Assembly (NCBI RefSeq): GCF_030913705.1
Contig: NZ_CP133190.1
Span: 2,805,501-2,869,500 of the forward strand
Origin: Anaerocolumna sp. MB42-C2
GTDB lineage: Bacteria > Bacillota > Clostridia > Lachnospirales > Lachnospiraceae
Direction: 5' to 3'
DNA length: 64,000 nt
Every line of letters starts with the position of its first letter. Position 1 is the first letter of the stretch. The position numbers and the translations under genes are program-made. The notes beneath the pieces were generated by a model that did no database searches, had not been told where the DNA came from, and saw only the letters and a list, made by a program, of their open reading frames with translations. Positions 32,786-41,406 of the stretch are shown piece after piece.

Positions 32786-33334
32786 ATGACAGTTGGAGAA
32801 AAAATAAAGACTTACCGAACCATGCGTGGTATTTCTCAGAAAATGCTTGGAGAACTTGCAGGCGGTATTAATGAAGTGACCATAAGAAAATACGAAGCCG
32901 GTGACAGGAATCCAAAACCTGACCAGCTTCTTAAAATTGCCAATGCACTTGGCATAAGTATTAATTTGTTTATGGATTTTGATATAGAAACAGTATCAGA
33001 CGTGCTCTCTCTCATCTTTAAGATGGACGAGCAGGTAGACCTAGAATTTCAAGGAAAGAAAAATTCAAAAGGTGTTATTGATCCAAAGACCTTGACCTTG
33101 CGGTTCAATCATCCACAGATTAATGAAAGATTAGCAAAATGGGCGCAGGCAAAGGCTGCTTTGCAAAAAACGATTGATTCTAGACATGAATTTGGAAGTG
33201 ATGGAGAATATAATGCCGAAGTAGCTGAGTTAACGGTAATGTGTGAGCGAATCAAGCAGAGCTTGGTGGATAGTAATTTGGTGGTAAATAAGGGAACTGA
33301 TGTAACATCTATTCAATCATTTATATCAGATTAA
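32786..33334 (+). CDS. XRE-family transcriptional regulator of the mobile element
   Basis: 182-aa protein with an N-terminal HTH_3 domain (VGEKIKTYRTMRGISQKMLG, then NEVTIRKYEAGDRNPKPDQL; residues about 3-60) and a helical, charged C-terminal region. The ATG at 32786 follows GAAAGGAG. The gene is divergent from the excisionase/integrase operon and 25 nt upstream of the HerA-like gene. It probably represses both divergent promoters through the AGATACTTTTGT repeats, like other element regulators; the signal that relieves it is unknown. Confidence 0.85.
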   Translation: MTVGEKIKTYRTMRGISQKMLGELAGGINEVTIRKYEAGDRNPKPDQLLKIANALGISINLFMDFDIETVSDVLSLIFKMDEQVDLEFQGKKNSKGVIDPKTLTLRFNHPQINERLAKWAQAKAALQKTIDSRHEFGSDGEYNAEVAELTVMCERIKQSLVDSNLVVNKGTDVTSIQSFISD

Positions 33335-33359
33335 AATGATAGGGGGAACAGGTATTATT

Positions 33360-35606
33360 ATGCGTGAAAAATTATCACAAAACCAAAGATTAGTAACAGC
33401 CTTTATATATTTAATTGCTATAATGTTGACATTTAATACATTAGGAAGTGGCCTAAGTAGCATCTTAGACCAGAATAACGATTCAAGTATTTGGTTCTAT
33501 TCTGGGATACTTTTAATCATAATGGGCAAATATGTAACTGAACCATATTTTTCAACACCTACAGACACTTTTGCTAATAGCATTTCATTGATTTTAGTTT
33601 TAATAACCATAGATGATAAGACAAAATTATGGGGGTATCACTTTTTACTAATTTACTCAATTTCCCTTATTGTTCTCAGTTTGATACACATGATATTCAA
33701 AAATATCAATGAAAAGTTTAAAAATATAACCTATTTTTTATTAAAAAATATTGGTTCATCAACAATCATATTTTCATTGGTATATTTGTTTTCAAGCTAT
33801 TCTTACTTTGCTAGTGATATCTTTCTCAAATCTCATAGTATTTGTATGTTTATTTCTGCCATTACGCTTTGGATTTGCATAGTATTTTTTGATATCGTTG
33901 GTAAAATTATTTCGAAAATAGTTACCTTATTAACTTTATTTAAAAATAAAAATCCTCAAGAATTTATAGGTATTTCAATAAAATCTGATAACGAGAATCG
34001 ATATACAGTAGAGATTGAAAAAAATAGCAAGAATATTAACGAATACAAAAATTCAATTTGCAGGCTTGTTGTAGTTAAGACTGATTCAGACAGTTACTGC
34101 ATTGGTATTATTGTAAAATGTAGATTCTTATTGAATAAGTTATGGCTTGATATACTTTTACTCCACGCAGACAATCAACCTATAAAAATAAATAAACAAA
34201 ATCTATCTTTAGTCGGGATGGATATTTTATTTGATGAACAAATTGGCTCTACGCGAATACTAAATGTTGACTCAATTGAAGATTCAATAAAATCAAAAAT
34301 TGAGCAAAGCTATGAATACAATAATTGCGAAAATTTCATAGGCTTTATTTTGCCAGACTCTAATATCAATATTATACGGTTTAGCCTTTTAAATAACTCA
34401 TCGTCAAAAATTAAAGACGGGGCAATAATTTGCACAAAGATATTTAATTATAATGTTCTTTACCAAGTAATTAATGGGACTACCAAAGAGGAATCTATTA
34501 ATTCTTCTAGTGATTTTGGGTATATAAATGGTATTGCTCGAAAACTTGGGGTCTACAATTATCAAAACAATGAACTTTCTGTGGTAAAATGGATACCTAA
34601 TATGGGGGAATCTGTATATCTATGTGATACTAACGATGCTTCTGACTTACGAGAATTAGCAAAAACTGCTATTGGTCGTTTACCTGGTACTGATATGAAA
34701 ATTCCTTTAGCTAATATCAATTCTTTGATTACTCACAATACAGCTATCTTAGGAATTCTTGGAGTTGGAAAGTCTTGCTTAACATTTGAAATAATTAAAA
34801 AGATAGTTGATACTGGTATAAAAGTCATTTGCATAGACATTACAAACCAATATTCGAGTGCTAAAGGACTATCAAAATATATAGATGATAAATTAATCAT
34901 AAATGAATTTTGCCAAACATACTTGGATAATTGGAAAACTACTGCCGAAACTACTGGTGCTAAAGATAAACCCAATGAATGGGGAAATTTATTAAACTAC
35001 AGTAGCAAAATCAAATATGGAATATCGTGTTTTTTATCAAAGCCCGATTCAAATGTTCTTATCATAAACCCAGATAACCATGTTGTTAAAAAAGCTGCCA
35101 GTTCATTCAATATTGCGGCGCTTTCTGATGTATCCTTGGTGGAAAAAACAAAAATTATTTCTGAAAATCTTCTTGAAGCTTGTATGGAATTAGGTCAAAC
35201 GGATACAGCTCGATGCTGTATTGTATTTGAAGAAGCACACTCATTGACTCCGGAATGGAATTCAGTCGTAAATTCAGGCGATGAAAAACACTCAAATGGT
35301 ACTTCAAAAGTAATTCTCCAAGGTAGAAAATATGGTTTAGGTTGTATATTAATAACTCAAAGAACTGCTAATGTTACAAAGAGTATATTGAATCAATGTA
35401 ATACTATTTTTGCTCTCAGAGTATTTGATGATACCGGTAAAACATTTCTAGAAAATTATATTGGCAAAGATTACTCTGATACTTTGCCTACGCTAGAAGA
35501 ACGGCACGCCATAGCTATAGGAAAAGGTATTGGTCTTAAGCAGCCGGTAATTCTCCAGTTGAATGACACAAAATATATTCAATCAGAAAATTTAGAATCA
35601 AACTAG
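33360..35606 (+). CDS. Membrane-anchored HerA/FtsK-like ATPase
   Basis: 748-aa protein. Five to six TM helices occupy residues about 10-185 (LVTAFIYLIAIMLTFNTLG; FLLIYSISLIVLSLIHMIF; ICMFISAITLWICIVFFDIV). A soluble beta-rich region (about 200-440) and a HerA-type RecA-fold domain follow: Walker A GILGVGKS at 465-472, Walker B CCIVFEEAH at 619-627 and ILITQRTANVTKSILNQCNT near 675. HerA enzymes are hexameric DNA translocases, usually soluble; membrane attachment is unusual. The start is ATG 33360, about 7 nt after ACAGG with AGGGGG further up; ATG 33336 has no site. It is cargo of the element, coupled to the XRE gene. A defence or DNA-transfer role is possible. Confidence 0.85.
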   Translation: MREKLSQNQRLVTAFIYLIAIMLTFNTLGSGLSSILDQNNDSSIWFYSGILLIIMGKYVTEPYFSTPTDTFANSISLILVLITIDDKTKLWGYHFLLIYSISLIVLSLIHMIFKNINEKFKNITYFLLKNIGSSTIIFSLVYLFSSYSYFASDIFLKSHSICMFISAITLWICIVFFDIVGKIISKIVTLLTLFKNKNPQEFIGISIKSDNENRYTVEIEKNSKNINEYKNSICRLVVVKTDSDSYCIGIIVKCRFLLNKLWLDILLLHADNQPIKINKQNLSLVGMDILFDEQIGSTRILNVDSIEDSIKSKIEQSYEYNNCENFIGFILPDSNINIIRFSLLNNSSSKIKDGAIICTKIFNYNVLYQVINGTTKEESINSSSDFGYINGIARKLGVYNYQNNELSVVKWIPNMGESVYLCDTNDASDLRELAKTAIGRLPGTDMKIPLANINSLITHNTAILGILGVGKSCLTFEIIKKIVDTGIKVICIDITNQYSSAKGLSKYIDDKLIINEFCQTYLDNWKTTAETTGAKDKPNEWGNLLNYSSKIKYGISCFLSKPDSNVLIINPDNHVVKKAASSFNIAALSDVSLVEKTKIISENLLEACMELGQTDTARCCIVFEEAHSLTPEWNSVVNSGDEKHSNGTSKVILQGRKYGLGCILITQRTANVTKSILNQCNTIFALRVFDDTGKTFLENYIGKDYSDTLPTLEERHAIAIGKGIGLKQPVILQLNDTKYIQSENLESN

Positions 35607-35611
35607 AATCA
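35593..35611. repeat. TAGAATCA repeats, right end of element
   Basis: Two copies (35593-35600 and 35604-35611), matching the three at the left end. Candidate arm-type integrase sites; the first overlaps the last codons of the HerA-like gene. Confidence 0.5.
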
Positions 35612-35616
35612 CACGC

Positions 35617-35661
35617 AAAAAAATAACGCTACAACCCTTGATTTTACTGGGCTGTAGCGTT
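35617..35661. terminator. Element-borne bidirectional terminator behind guaA
   Basis: AACGCTACAACCC pairs with GGGCTGTAGCGTT. On the minus strand it is followed by ATTTTTTT, so it now terminates guaA; on the plus strand it follows the HerA-like gene and has a weaker T-run. Confidence 0.8.
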
Positions 35662-35668
35662 TCTTCAT

Positions 35669-35682
35669 GTCACTCAAACTCA
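35669..35682. repeat. Right attachment site core in guaA
   Basis: GTCACTCAAACTCA overlapping the guaA stop codon (TGA at 35672-35670) and the last codons encoding EFE. Integration restores the guaA reading frame exactly. Confidence 0.85.
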
Positions 35683-37205
35683 ATCGTTGCCGGTGGTTTC
35701 CCCGTACAGTCATAGAGTACTCGATTAATATGTTTTACTTCATTTACAATCCTTGAGGATACTTTACCAAGTACCTCCCAGGGCAGTTCAGCAGCTTCCG
35801 CGGTCATGAAATCCGAAGTAGTTACGGCACGAAGGGCTACAGCATAATCATAGGTTCTCTCATCTCCCATAACACCAACGGAACGCATGTTAGTAAGAGC
35901 TGCAAAATATTGTCCTATGGATCTGTCAAGTCCGGCCTTTGCGATCTCTTCACGGTAAATGTAATCTGCATCCTGTAAAATCTTTATCTTTTCTTCCGTA
36001 ACTTCGCCGATGATACGGATAGCAAGTCCCGGTCCCGGGAATGGCTGTCTGAAGACTAAATTCTCAGGAATTCCAAGTTCTAAGCCCGCTTTTCTTACTT
36101 CATCTTTAAATAATAACCTTAAAGGTTCAATAATTTCTTTAAAATCCACATAATCCGGCAGACCGCCTACATTATGATGGCTTTTGATTACTGCGGATTT
36201 ACCAAGGCCGCTCTCTATTACGTCCGGGTAAATGGTTCCCTGAACTAAGAAGTCAACGGTTCCGATCTTTTTCGCTTCTTCTTCAAATACACGGATGAAT
36301 TCTTCACCGATGATTTTCCTCTTCGCTTCCGGTTCTGAAACTCCTGCTAACTTATCATAAAACCTCTGTTGTACATTGACACGGACAAAGTTTACATCAA
36401 ACTGTGTGGTAAATATCTTTTCCACTTCATCTCCTTCGTTCTTACGAAGTAAACCGTGGTCTACAAAGATACAGGTTAATTGCTTGCCAACTGCCTTACT
36501 GATCATTACAGCAGCTACGGATGAATCAACACCGCCGGATAATGCACATAAAACTTTTTTATCTCCAATCTTTTCTTTTAGAGCTTTGATGGACTGTTCC
36601 GTAAAGGAATCCATTTTCCATTCACCGGCACAATTACATACTTTAAAAAGGAAATTGTAAAGCATCTTAGTCCCTTCCTGGGTATGAACAACTTCCGGGT
36701 GGAACTGTACTCCATATAAATTCTGGGAGGGTTTCTCTAATCCGGCTACCGGACAGGAATCGGAAAAAGCAGATACGGTAAAGCCCTCAGGTAATATCTC
36801 AACTAAGTCTGTATGACTCATCCAGCAGATTGATTTTTCCGTAACGTCACCAAATAGTTTCGAACTTTTATTCACCGTTACTTCTGTTTTGCCGTATTCT
36901 CTGACAGGCGCTTTGGTTACCTTGCCCCCTAATAAATAAGTCATCAGCTGGCAGCCATAACAGATACCCAGAATCGGGATACCTAATTCAAAGATCTCCT
37001 TGTCGCAGGTAGGCGAGTCTTCTGCATAAACGCTGGCCGGACCTCCGGTAAATATAATACCCTTGGGATTGATTTCTTTTATTTTCTCAAGACTTGTGTT
37101 ATAAGGTAATACTTCACAATATACATTACATTCCCTTACTCTTCTGGCAATCAGTTGGTTATACTGCCCGCCAAAATCTAACACAATTACTATTTCCTTA
37201 TCCAC
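35670..37205 (-). CDS. guaA: GMP synthase (glutamine-hydrolysing)
   Basis: 511-aa enzyme converting XMP to GMP with glutamine and ATP. The N-terminal class I glutaminase has GICYGCQ (nucleophile Cys) and VQFHPEV (His/Glu). The ATP-pyrophosphatase domain has the PP-loop [12 protein letters not shown]. The C-terminal dimerisation domain ends [17 protein letters not shown]. Full family length. It starts at GTG 37205, 6 nt after AGGAGG. The 3' end is the integration site of the mobile element but the protein is intact. No purine riboswitch was recognised upstream. Confidence 0.98.
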   Translation of the reverse strand: MDKEIVIVLDFGGQYNQLIARRVRECNVYCEVLPYNTSLEKIKEINPKGIIFTGGPASVYAEDSPTCDKEIFELGIPILGICYGCQLMTYLLGGKVTKAPVREYGKTEVTVNKSSKLFGDVTEKSICWMSHTDLVEILPEGFTVSAFSDSCPVAGLEKPSQNLYGVQFHPEVVHTQEGTKMLYNFLFKVCNCAGEWKMDSFTEQSIKALKEKIGDKKVLCALSGGVDSSVAAVMISKAVGKQLTCIFVDHGLLRKNEGDEVEKIFTTQFDVNFVRVNVQQRFYDKLAGVSEPEAKRKIIGEEFIRVFEEEAKKIGTVDFLVQGTIYPDVIESGLGKSAVIKSHHNVGGLPDYVDFKEIIEPLRLLFKDEVRKAGLELGIPENLVFRQPFPGPGLAIRIIGEVTEEKIKILQDADYIYREEIAKAGLDRSIGQYFAALTNMRSVGVMGDERTYDYAVALRAVTTSDFMTAEAAELPWEVLGKVSSRIVNEVKHINRVLYDCTGKPPATIEFE

Positions 37206-37904
37206 TTGTTATTCCTCCTAACAGATTCATCGTCACTTGGTTTCTTGTTCACTTAAAAATATATAGCTTATTTTACAACATTTTTTTCGTGAACACCAGT
37301 ACAAAATATTTTATTATACAAACAAAATCTGTGCAATATATCTAGATTCTATACACAACATGGCTTTGTTTCCGCCTTTTTACAGGCCACATGGTAAAAT
37401 AACTCCATATTTCCTATTTCAATTAAAAAAGTGTGTTATATTATAATAATTAAGAAATCGTATTTAAGAGACACCTTATAAAGACTTTGAAAAAGAACTA
37501 TGAATTTTAAGCACATTTGTTTTATAACTATCCTTTTCGAATAAAAACTGATCATTGTATGACACAAAATAAATCAATCTTTTATTATTGACATAAATTT
37601 ATATCTATGTTACATTGTAAAGAAGTGAATGAATATTTTTAAATTCATTCACTTGTAAAACGAAATTTTAATAAAATAAAAATATTTCGGAATAACAACA
37701 AATATCTATATAAATTACCAGAATAATATAAAGTGCTAAGTAATGATTACTTAACTAAAAAGCTATTTTTCATTTAGATTTGGCCGCAAAGCTATTCAAA
37801 GTATATTTTTATAATAAAATGTTTACTTAAAATTGTTCAGGAGAAGCTGATTGCTATGTTATTATTCCGGCTTTATGAAAATTTACTTACGGGAGGTTAT
37901 TTAA
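37206..37904. other. Divergent region between guaA and the TetR gene
   Basis: This 699-bp stretch contains the guaA leader, the TetR promoter and operator (37588-37654) and a roughly 250-nt AT-rich leader of the TetR gene. A small frame with its own AGGAG site (37856-37915, MLLFRLYENLLTGGYLIGR) runs into the TetR start. No other gene seen. Confidence 0.6.
37588..37654 (+). promoter_or_regulatory. TetR gene promoter and operator
   Basis: TTGACA (37588-37593), a 17-nt spacer and TACATT (37611-37616). Directly downstream lies the perfect 12-bp-arm palindrome AAGTGAATGAAT/ATTCATTCACTT (37623-37654). Position over the transcription start fits autorepression by the TetR protein. Confidence 0.75.
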
Positions 37905-38486
37905 TTGGAAGATAAGAAAACTGATATCTATAATTACGGGAAAGAATTATTCAGTTCCAAAGGTTTTAAAGATACTAATGTGGCAGACATTACGAAAAAA
38001 GCCGGTGTAAGCGTAGGAACATTTTATAATTACTATTCATCCAAAGAGAAACTTTTTATGGATATCTTTATTGATGAAAATGTGAAACTGAAAAAAAATA
38101 TGATGTCCTCCGTAAATATTGAAGATACCCCACTGGACTTTATCAAGGGATTTTTATCTATGAATATAGCGGGTATGAAATCCAATCCCATCTTAAAAGA
38201 ATGGTATAACCATGATGTATTTAATAAAATAGAAAAACTATTCCGTCAGGAAAACGGAAATGATTCTGTAAGTTTCATATATGGCAATTCCTTAGAAATG
38301 GTCACCAAATGGCAGGCGGAGGGTAAGATGAGAAGTGACTTATCTTCTGAACTGATTATGACAATATTCGCAGCACTGGTTAATATTGATACACACAAAG
38401 AAGAAGTCGGACTTCAGCATTTTCCGCAGGTTTTAGATCTCATCACAGAATTTGTAATTAAAGGTCTCATGGACACTGTAGAATAG
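37905..38486 (+). CDS. TetR-family transcriptional regulator
   Basis: 193-aa repressor. The HTH reads KELFSSKGFKDTNVADITKK, then AGVSVGTFYNYYSSKEKLFM. The C-terminal ligand domain is helical and variable. The start is TTG 37905, after GGGAGG. A palindrome containing TGAATGAA/TTCATTCA lies over its own promoter and a similar one (38538-38567) precedes apbE, so it probably represses itself and the flavin operon. The ligand is unknown. Confidence 0.92.
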   Translation: MEDKKTDIYNYGKELFSSKGFKDTNVADITKKAGVSVGTFYNYYSSKEKLFMDIFIDENVKLKKNMMSSVNIEDTPLDFIKGFLSMNIAGMKSNPILKEWYNHDVFNKIEKLFRQENGNDSVSFIYGNSLEMVTKWQAEGKMRSDLSSELIMTIFAALVNIDTHKEEVGLQHFPQVLDLITEFVIKGLMDTVE

Positions 38487-38537
38487 ATTACTATTCCAAT
38501 TTGGTTATTATCTAATTTTTATTTTTTGAGGCGCATC

Positions 38538-38567
38538 AATGAATGAATATATTATTGTTCATTCATT
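38538..38567 (+). promoter_or_regulatory. Second TetR operator, upstream of apbE
   Basis: AATGAATGAA (38538-38547) and TTCATTCATT (38558-38567), perfect 10-bp arms with a 10-nt spacer, sharing TGAATGAA half-sites with the palindrome at 37623-37654. Confidence 0.7.
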
Positions 38568-38656
38568 ACATGAACTATATTGGAATTTACTTAACGATTT
38601 CCGTTGTCAGCCAAAATGTCAGTGTTAAAATCAGTTTTAGGAGAGGAGGAAAAAAT

Positions 38657-39619
38657 ATGTTTAAAACAGCCGCCATCCAGTCTGCCGGTTTAGGAATGGA
38701 TACCGGTATATTCCACGCAGCATACGGTAAATATGCAGAAAAGGCAATCAAAGCGGTCAATCAGGAAGCCTGGCGGCTGGAACAACTGCTAAGCTACTTT
38801 ATTCCCACAAGTGAAATTAGTAAAATCAACCAAAGTGCAGGGGCGAAATGTGAACAAATAAGTTCAGATACCTATGAAATACTATCACGCTCTATTCATT
38901 TTTCTGCTTGCAGTAATGGTACATATGATGCTACCATAGGACCCTTAGTAAATCTGTGGACTTATAAAACAACCTCTGAAATTCCGGAGTCAGAAAAGGT
39001 AAAAGAAGTGCTTCCTTTCGTAAACTATTCTGATTTATATCTGGATCCGGTAGCTAAGACTGCCGGCCTTAAAAAAAACAGACAATGTATCAACTTAGGA
39101 GGCATCGGCAAAGGATTTGCCAGTGATAAATTCCTGGAAATATTCCGTAATTACGGTATTAAGTCCGCACTTACGAATCTCGGTGGAAATGTGGCTGCTT
39201 TAGGATCAAAACCGGACGGCTCCCCATGGAGTATCGGCATACAGCATCCAAGATTAACAGACAGTCTGCTTGGTGTAGTCGCAGTTACAGATAAATCGGT
39301 AGTTACATCGGGCGATTACCAGCGTTATTTTATAGACCGGACTGGTAAAAGACGTCATCACATTCTGGATCCAACCACCGGCTATCCGTCAGAATCAGAA
39401 CTGATCAGTGTGACTGTTGTTGCGGATAATGGAACAACTGCAGATGCGCTGTCCACCATAATATTTATAACCGGTATAAATACAGGTCTAAATATATTAA
39501 AGGGGTTCCCCGGAACGGAAGCAATTTTTGTAGATAAAGATCTAACTGTTTACATTACAGCAGGCCTGAGAAATAGCTTTCATCCGGCGGATAAGATTAA
39601 CATTCAAATCATAACATAA
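38657..39619 (+). CDS. apbE: FAD:protein FMN transferase
   Basis: 320-aa ApbE-family flavin transferase, which attaches FMN to Ser/Thr of extracytoplasmic proteins. Motifs: DATIGPLVNLWTY, NLGGIGKGFASDKF, LTNLGGNVAALG and the signature HHILDPTTGYPS, then DALSTIIFITG. No signal peptide or lipobox is visible at the chosen start. The ATG at 38657 follows GAGAGGAGG; the longer frame from 38543 lies in the operator. The next gene is its probable substrate, an FMN-binding protein with a flavinylation motif. Confidence 0.94.
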   Translation: MFKTAAIQSAGLGMDTGIFHAAYGKYAEKAIKAVNQEAWRLEQLLSYFIPTSEISKINQSAGAKCEQISSDTYEILSRSIHFSACSNGTYDATIGPLVNLWTYKTTSEIPESEKVKEVLPFVNYSDLYLDPVAKTAGLKKNRQCINLGGIGKGFASDKFLEIFRNYGIKSALTNLGGNVAALGSKPDGSPWSIGIQHPRLTDSLLGVVAVTDKSVVTSGDYQRYFIDRTGKRRHHILDPTTGYPSESELISVTVVADNGTTADALSTIIFITGINTGLNILKGFPGTEAIFVDKDLTVYITAGLRNSFHPADKINIQIIT

Positions 39620-39637
39620 ATTAAGGGAGGTAACAGC

Positions 39638-40081
39638 ATGGCTATATATGAAAATAAAAGAAAGAAAAAGAAAGGAAAGACAACTATGTGGATTGTAATA
39701 TTGGTAGTTTTCGTTGTAATTATAATAACTGCAGGAGCAGGAATACTATTTACTTCGGGTGAACGAAAGGAGGGCCTTAATTTAAAAATTAGTAGCACAG
39801 ATTTTAAAAATCTGAAAGACGGTACTTATATCGGGGAATATGCAGGCGGAAAGTATAAATGGAGAGCCAATAAAGTACAGGTTACCGTGTCCTCCGGTAA
39901 AGTAACGGATATAAACCTTCTCCTGAATAAAGAAAACCGGCCCGCTGAATTTACTGATAAATTATTTGGCAGAGTAATCGAATCACAGTCATTACAAGTA
40001 GATGCGATCAGCGGGGCCACCATTACTTCCAAAGCTTATCTCAAATCAGTGGAAGATGCACTTGATAAAGCAGATGAATAA
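39638..40081 (+). CDS. FMN-binding domain protein, ApbE substrate
   Basis: 147-aa membrane-anchored protein. One TM helix (MWIVILVVFVVIIITAGAGI, residues about 17-36) after a Lys-rich N-terminus puts the FMN_bind domain outside the cell. The flavinylation motif SGATITSKAYLKSVEDAL is near the C-terminus; Thr in SGAT is the expected attachment residue. The start ATG 39638 follows GGGAGG. It is likely a surface electron carrier in a flavin-based extracellular electron-transfer chain, by analogy with PplA and RnfG-like proteins. Confidence 0.92.
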   Translation: MAIYENKRKKKKGKTTMWIVILVVFVVIIITAGAGILFTSGERKEGLNLKISSTDFKNLKDGTYIGEYAGGKYKWRANKVQVTVSSGKVTDINLLLNKENRPAEFTDKLFGRVIESQSLQVDAISGATITSKAYLKSVEDALDKADE

Positions 40082-40296
40082 TCATTTTAAAAGGTAATAG
40101 TAAATTAAGGTAATAATAAATAAAACAAAACCCCATTATTGATCAATATACTATAATTGTAGCATCGAAAGGCCATTCAGAAAGTTCTTTTACTCTGGTA
40201 CTTAAGGCCACTCTAGTTAAAATTAAATATAATTTGTAGTGTATATAAAATCAAAATAATTACTAAAATGCCTATAACCTTGAAAGGAAAAAGATT

Positions 40297-41097
40297 ATGA
40301 TATTTTATTTTTCGGGAACCGGTAATTCCCTTTTTATCGCTAAAAATATTGCAGAACATAGCAATGAGAGATTGATTTCCATAGCTGCCGTAATAAACAG
40401 CGGTATTAGTAACTATGAATATACATTAAAAGTCAACGAACTTGTCGGATTTGTATGCCCTATTTATGCATGGGGTCCGCCTAAACCCCTGCTGGATTTT
40501 ATCAATAAACTGAAACTGAATCATTATAATAGAAACTATGTCTTTGCCGTTGTTACCTGTGGCAGTAATATCGGAAATACTATGAAGATATTCCATACCT
40601 GCTTAAAAAACAAAAATATATCCTTAAACAGCGGATATTCTGTTATTATGCCAAGCAACTATATTCTTATGGGTGATGTGGATTCAAAAAAAATAGAAAA
40701 AGAAAAGCTCTCAGAGGCAGACAGCACCTTACAGCTTATAAACGAATCCATTCATCAGAGGAAAAATGAATTTCAGGTAGAAAAAGGCCGTTTCCCATGG
40801 CTTTTAAGCGGAATCATAAATCCAGTGTTTTCAAAAAATGCAAGTAATACCTCAAAATTTTATGCAAATGACCAGTGCTGCGGTTGTGGTATCTGCGAAA
40901 AGGTTTGTAATTGCCGCAATATTAAAGTAAATAAAAAACCAAAGTGGGGCCAGCAATGTACTCAATGTCTGGCATGTATCAATTATTGTCCCGCTAAAGC
41001 GATCCAATACGGTAAAGCCACCGAAAATAAAGGTAGATATACGAACCCGAATATAAGTACGAATGAATTCATACAGCTTCAATCACAGGTTATATAA
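40297..41097 (+). CDS. EFR1-type flavodoxin-ferredoxin fusion
   Basis: 266-aa redox protein. The N-terminal flavodoxin-like domain has the phosphate-binding loop FYFSGTGNSLFIAK. The C-terminal domain holds two 4Fe-4S clusters: CCGCGICEKVCNC and CTQCLACINYC with PAKAIQYG. This is the EFR1 architecture. The second cluster-binding Cys sets are complete. It probably carries electrons in the cytoplasm to or from the membrane flavoproteins encoded upstream. It is 215 bp from the FMN-binding gene, so it may have its own promoter. Its start ATG follows GAAAGG. Confidence 0.92.
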   Translation: MIFYFSGTGNSLFIAKNIAEHSNERLISIAAVINSGISNYEYTLKVNELVGFVCPIYAWGPPKPLLDFINKLKLNHYNRNYVFAVVTCGSNIGNTMKIFHTCLKNKNISLNSGYSVIMPSNYILMGDVDSKKIEKEKLSEADSTLQLINESIHQRKNEFQVEKGRFPWLLSGIINPVFSKNASNTSKFYANDQCCGCGICEKVCNCRNIKVNKKPKWGQQCTQCLACINYCPAKAIQYGKATENKGRYTNPNISTNEFIQLQSQVI

Positions 41098-41406
41098 AAT
41101 ATTTGTTAAAGTAATCTGTCATAGTTTATCTACTAAAAGATCACCTGCTAGAGGTAATCTACTAGATAAAACTTATCAAAAATAACTTATCATAAACAAT
41201 TTATTATTATGAAAAAACAATTTATATAACCGTAAGAATTATACAACACGAGTTTCGTTTGTATGCCCGTTCACATTACTACATATACTATTTCACCGAT
41301 TAGGGATTTTGTAAAACCTTTAGATTTTTTTTACCTGTAAAATAATCACATATACAAAAAACATGGTCATTAGAATTATGGTTTTACAAAAACCCCAATA
41401 ATTTGT
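41098..41406. other. AT-rich stretch with inverted repeats
   Basis: No gene in these 309 bp. GTTTATCTA/TAGATAAAAC flank an inner stem near 41126-41171. GGATTTTGTAAAACC (41304-41318) and GGTTTTACAAAAACC (41380-41394) form a longer-range inverted repeat. Confidence 0.5.

Larger units (their letters stand above)
23675..35682. mobile_element. Integrative mobilizable element at the 3' end of guaA, about 12.0 kb
   Basis: Bounded by an exact 14-bp direct repeat (GTCACTCAAACTCA) at 23675-23688 and 35669-35682. The right copy overlaps the guaA stop codon. Inside are a tyrosine integrase, an excisionase-like protein, MobC-like, RepA-like and MobL-type relaxase genes, and two cargo blocks. No type IV secretion genes are present, so it would need a helper for transfer. 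The 3' end of guaA is a well-known integration site for genomic islands. The interior lacks homologues of neighbouring host genes and is more AT-rich in the cargo. Confidence 0.9.

Noticed and set aside
37206..37345. Purine riboswitch before guaA
   Set aside because: The leader is short and AT-rich; the conserved purine-riboswitch loops were not found.
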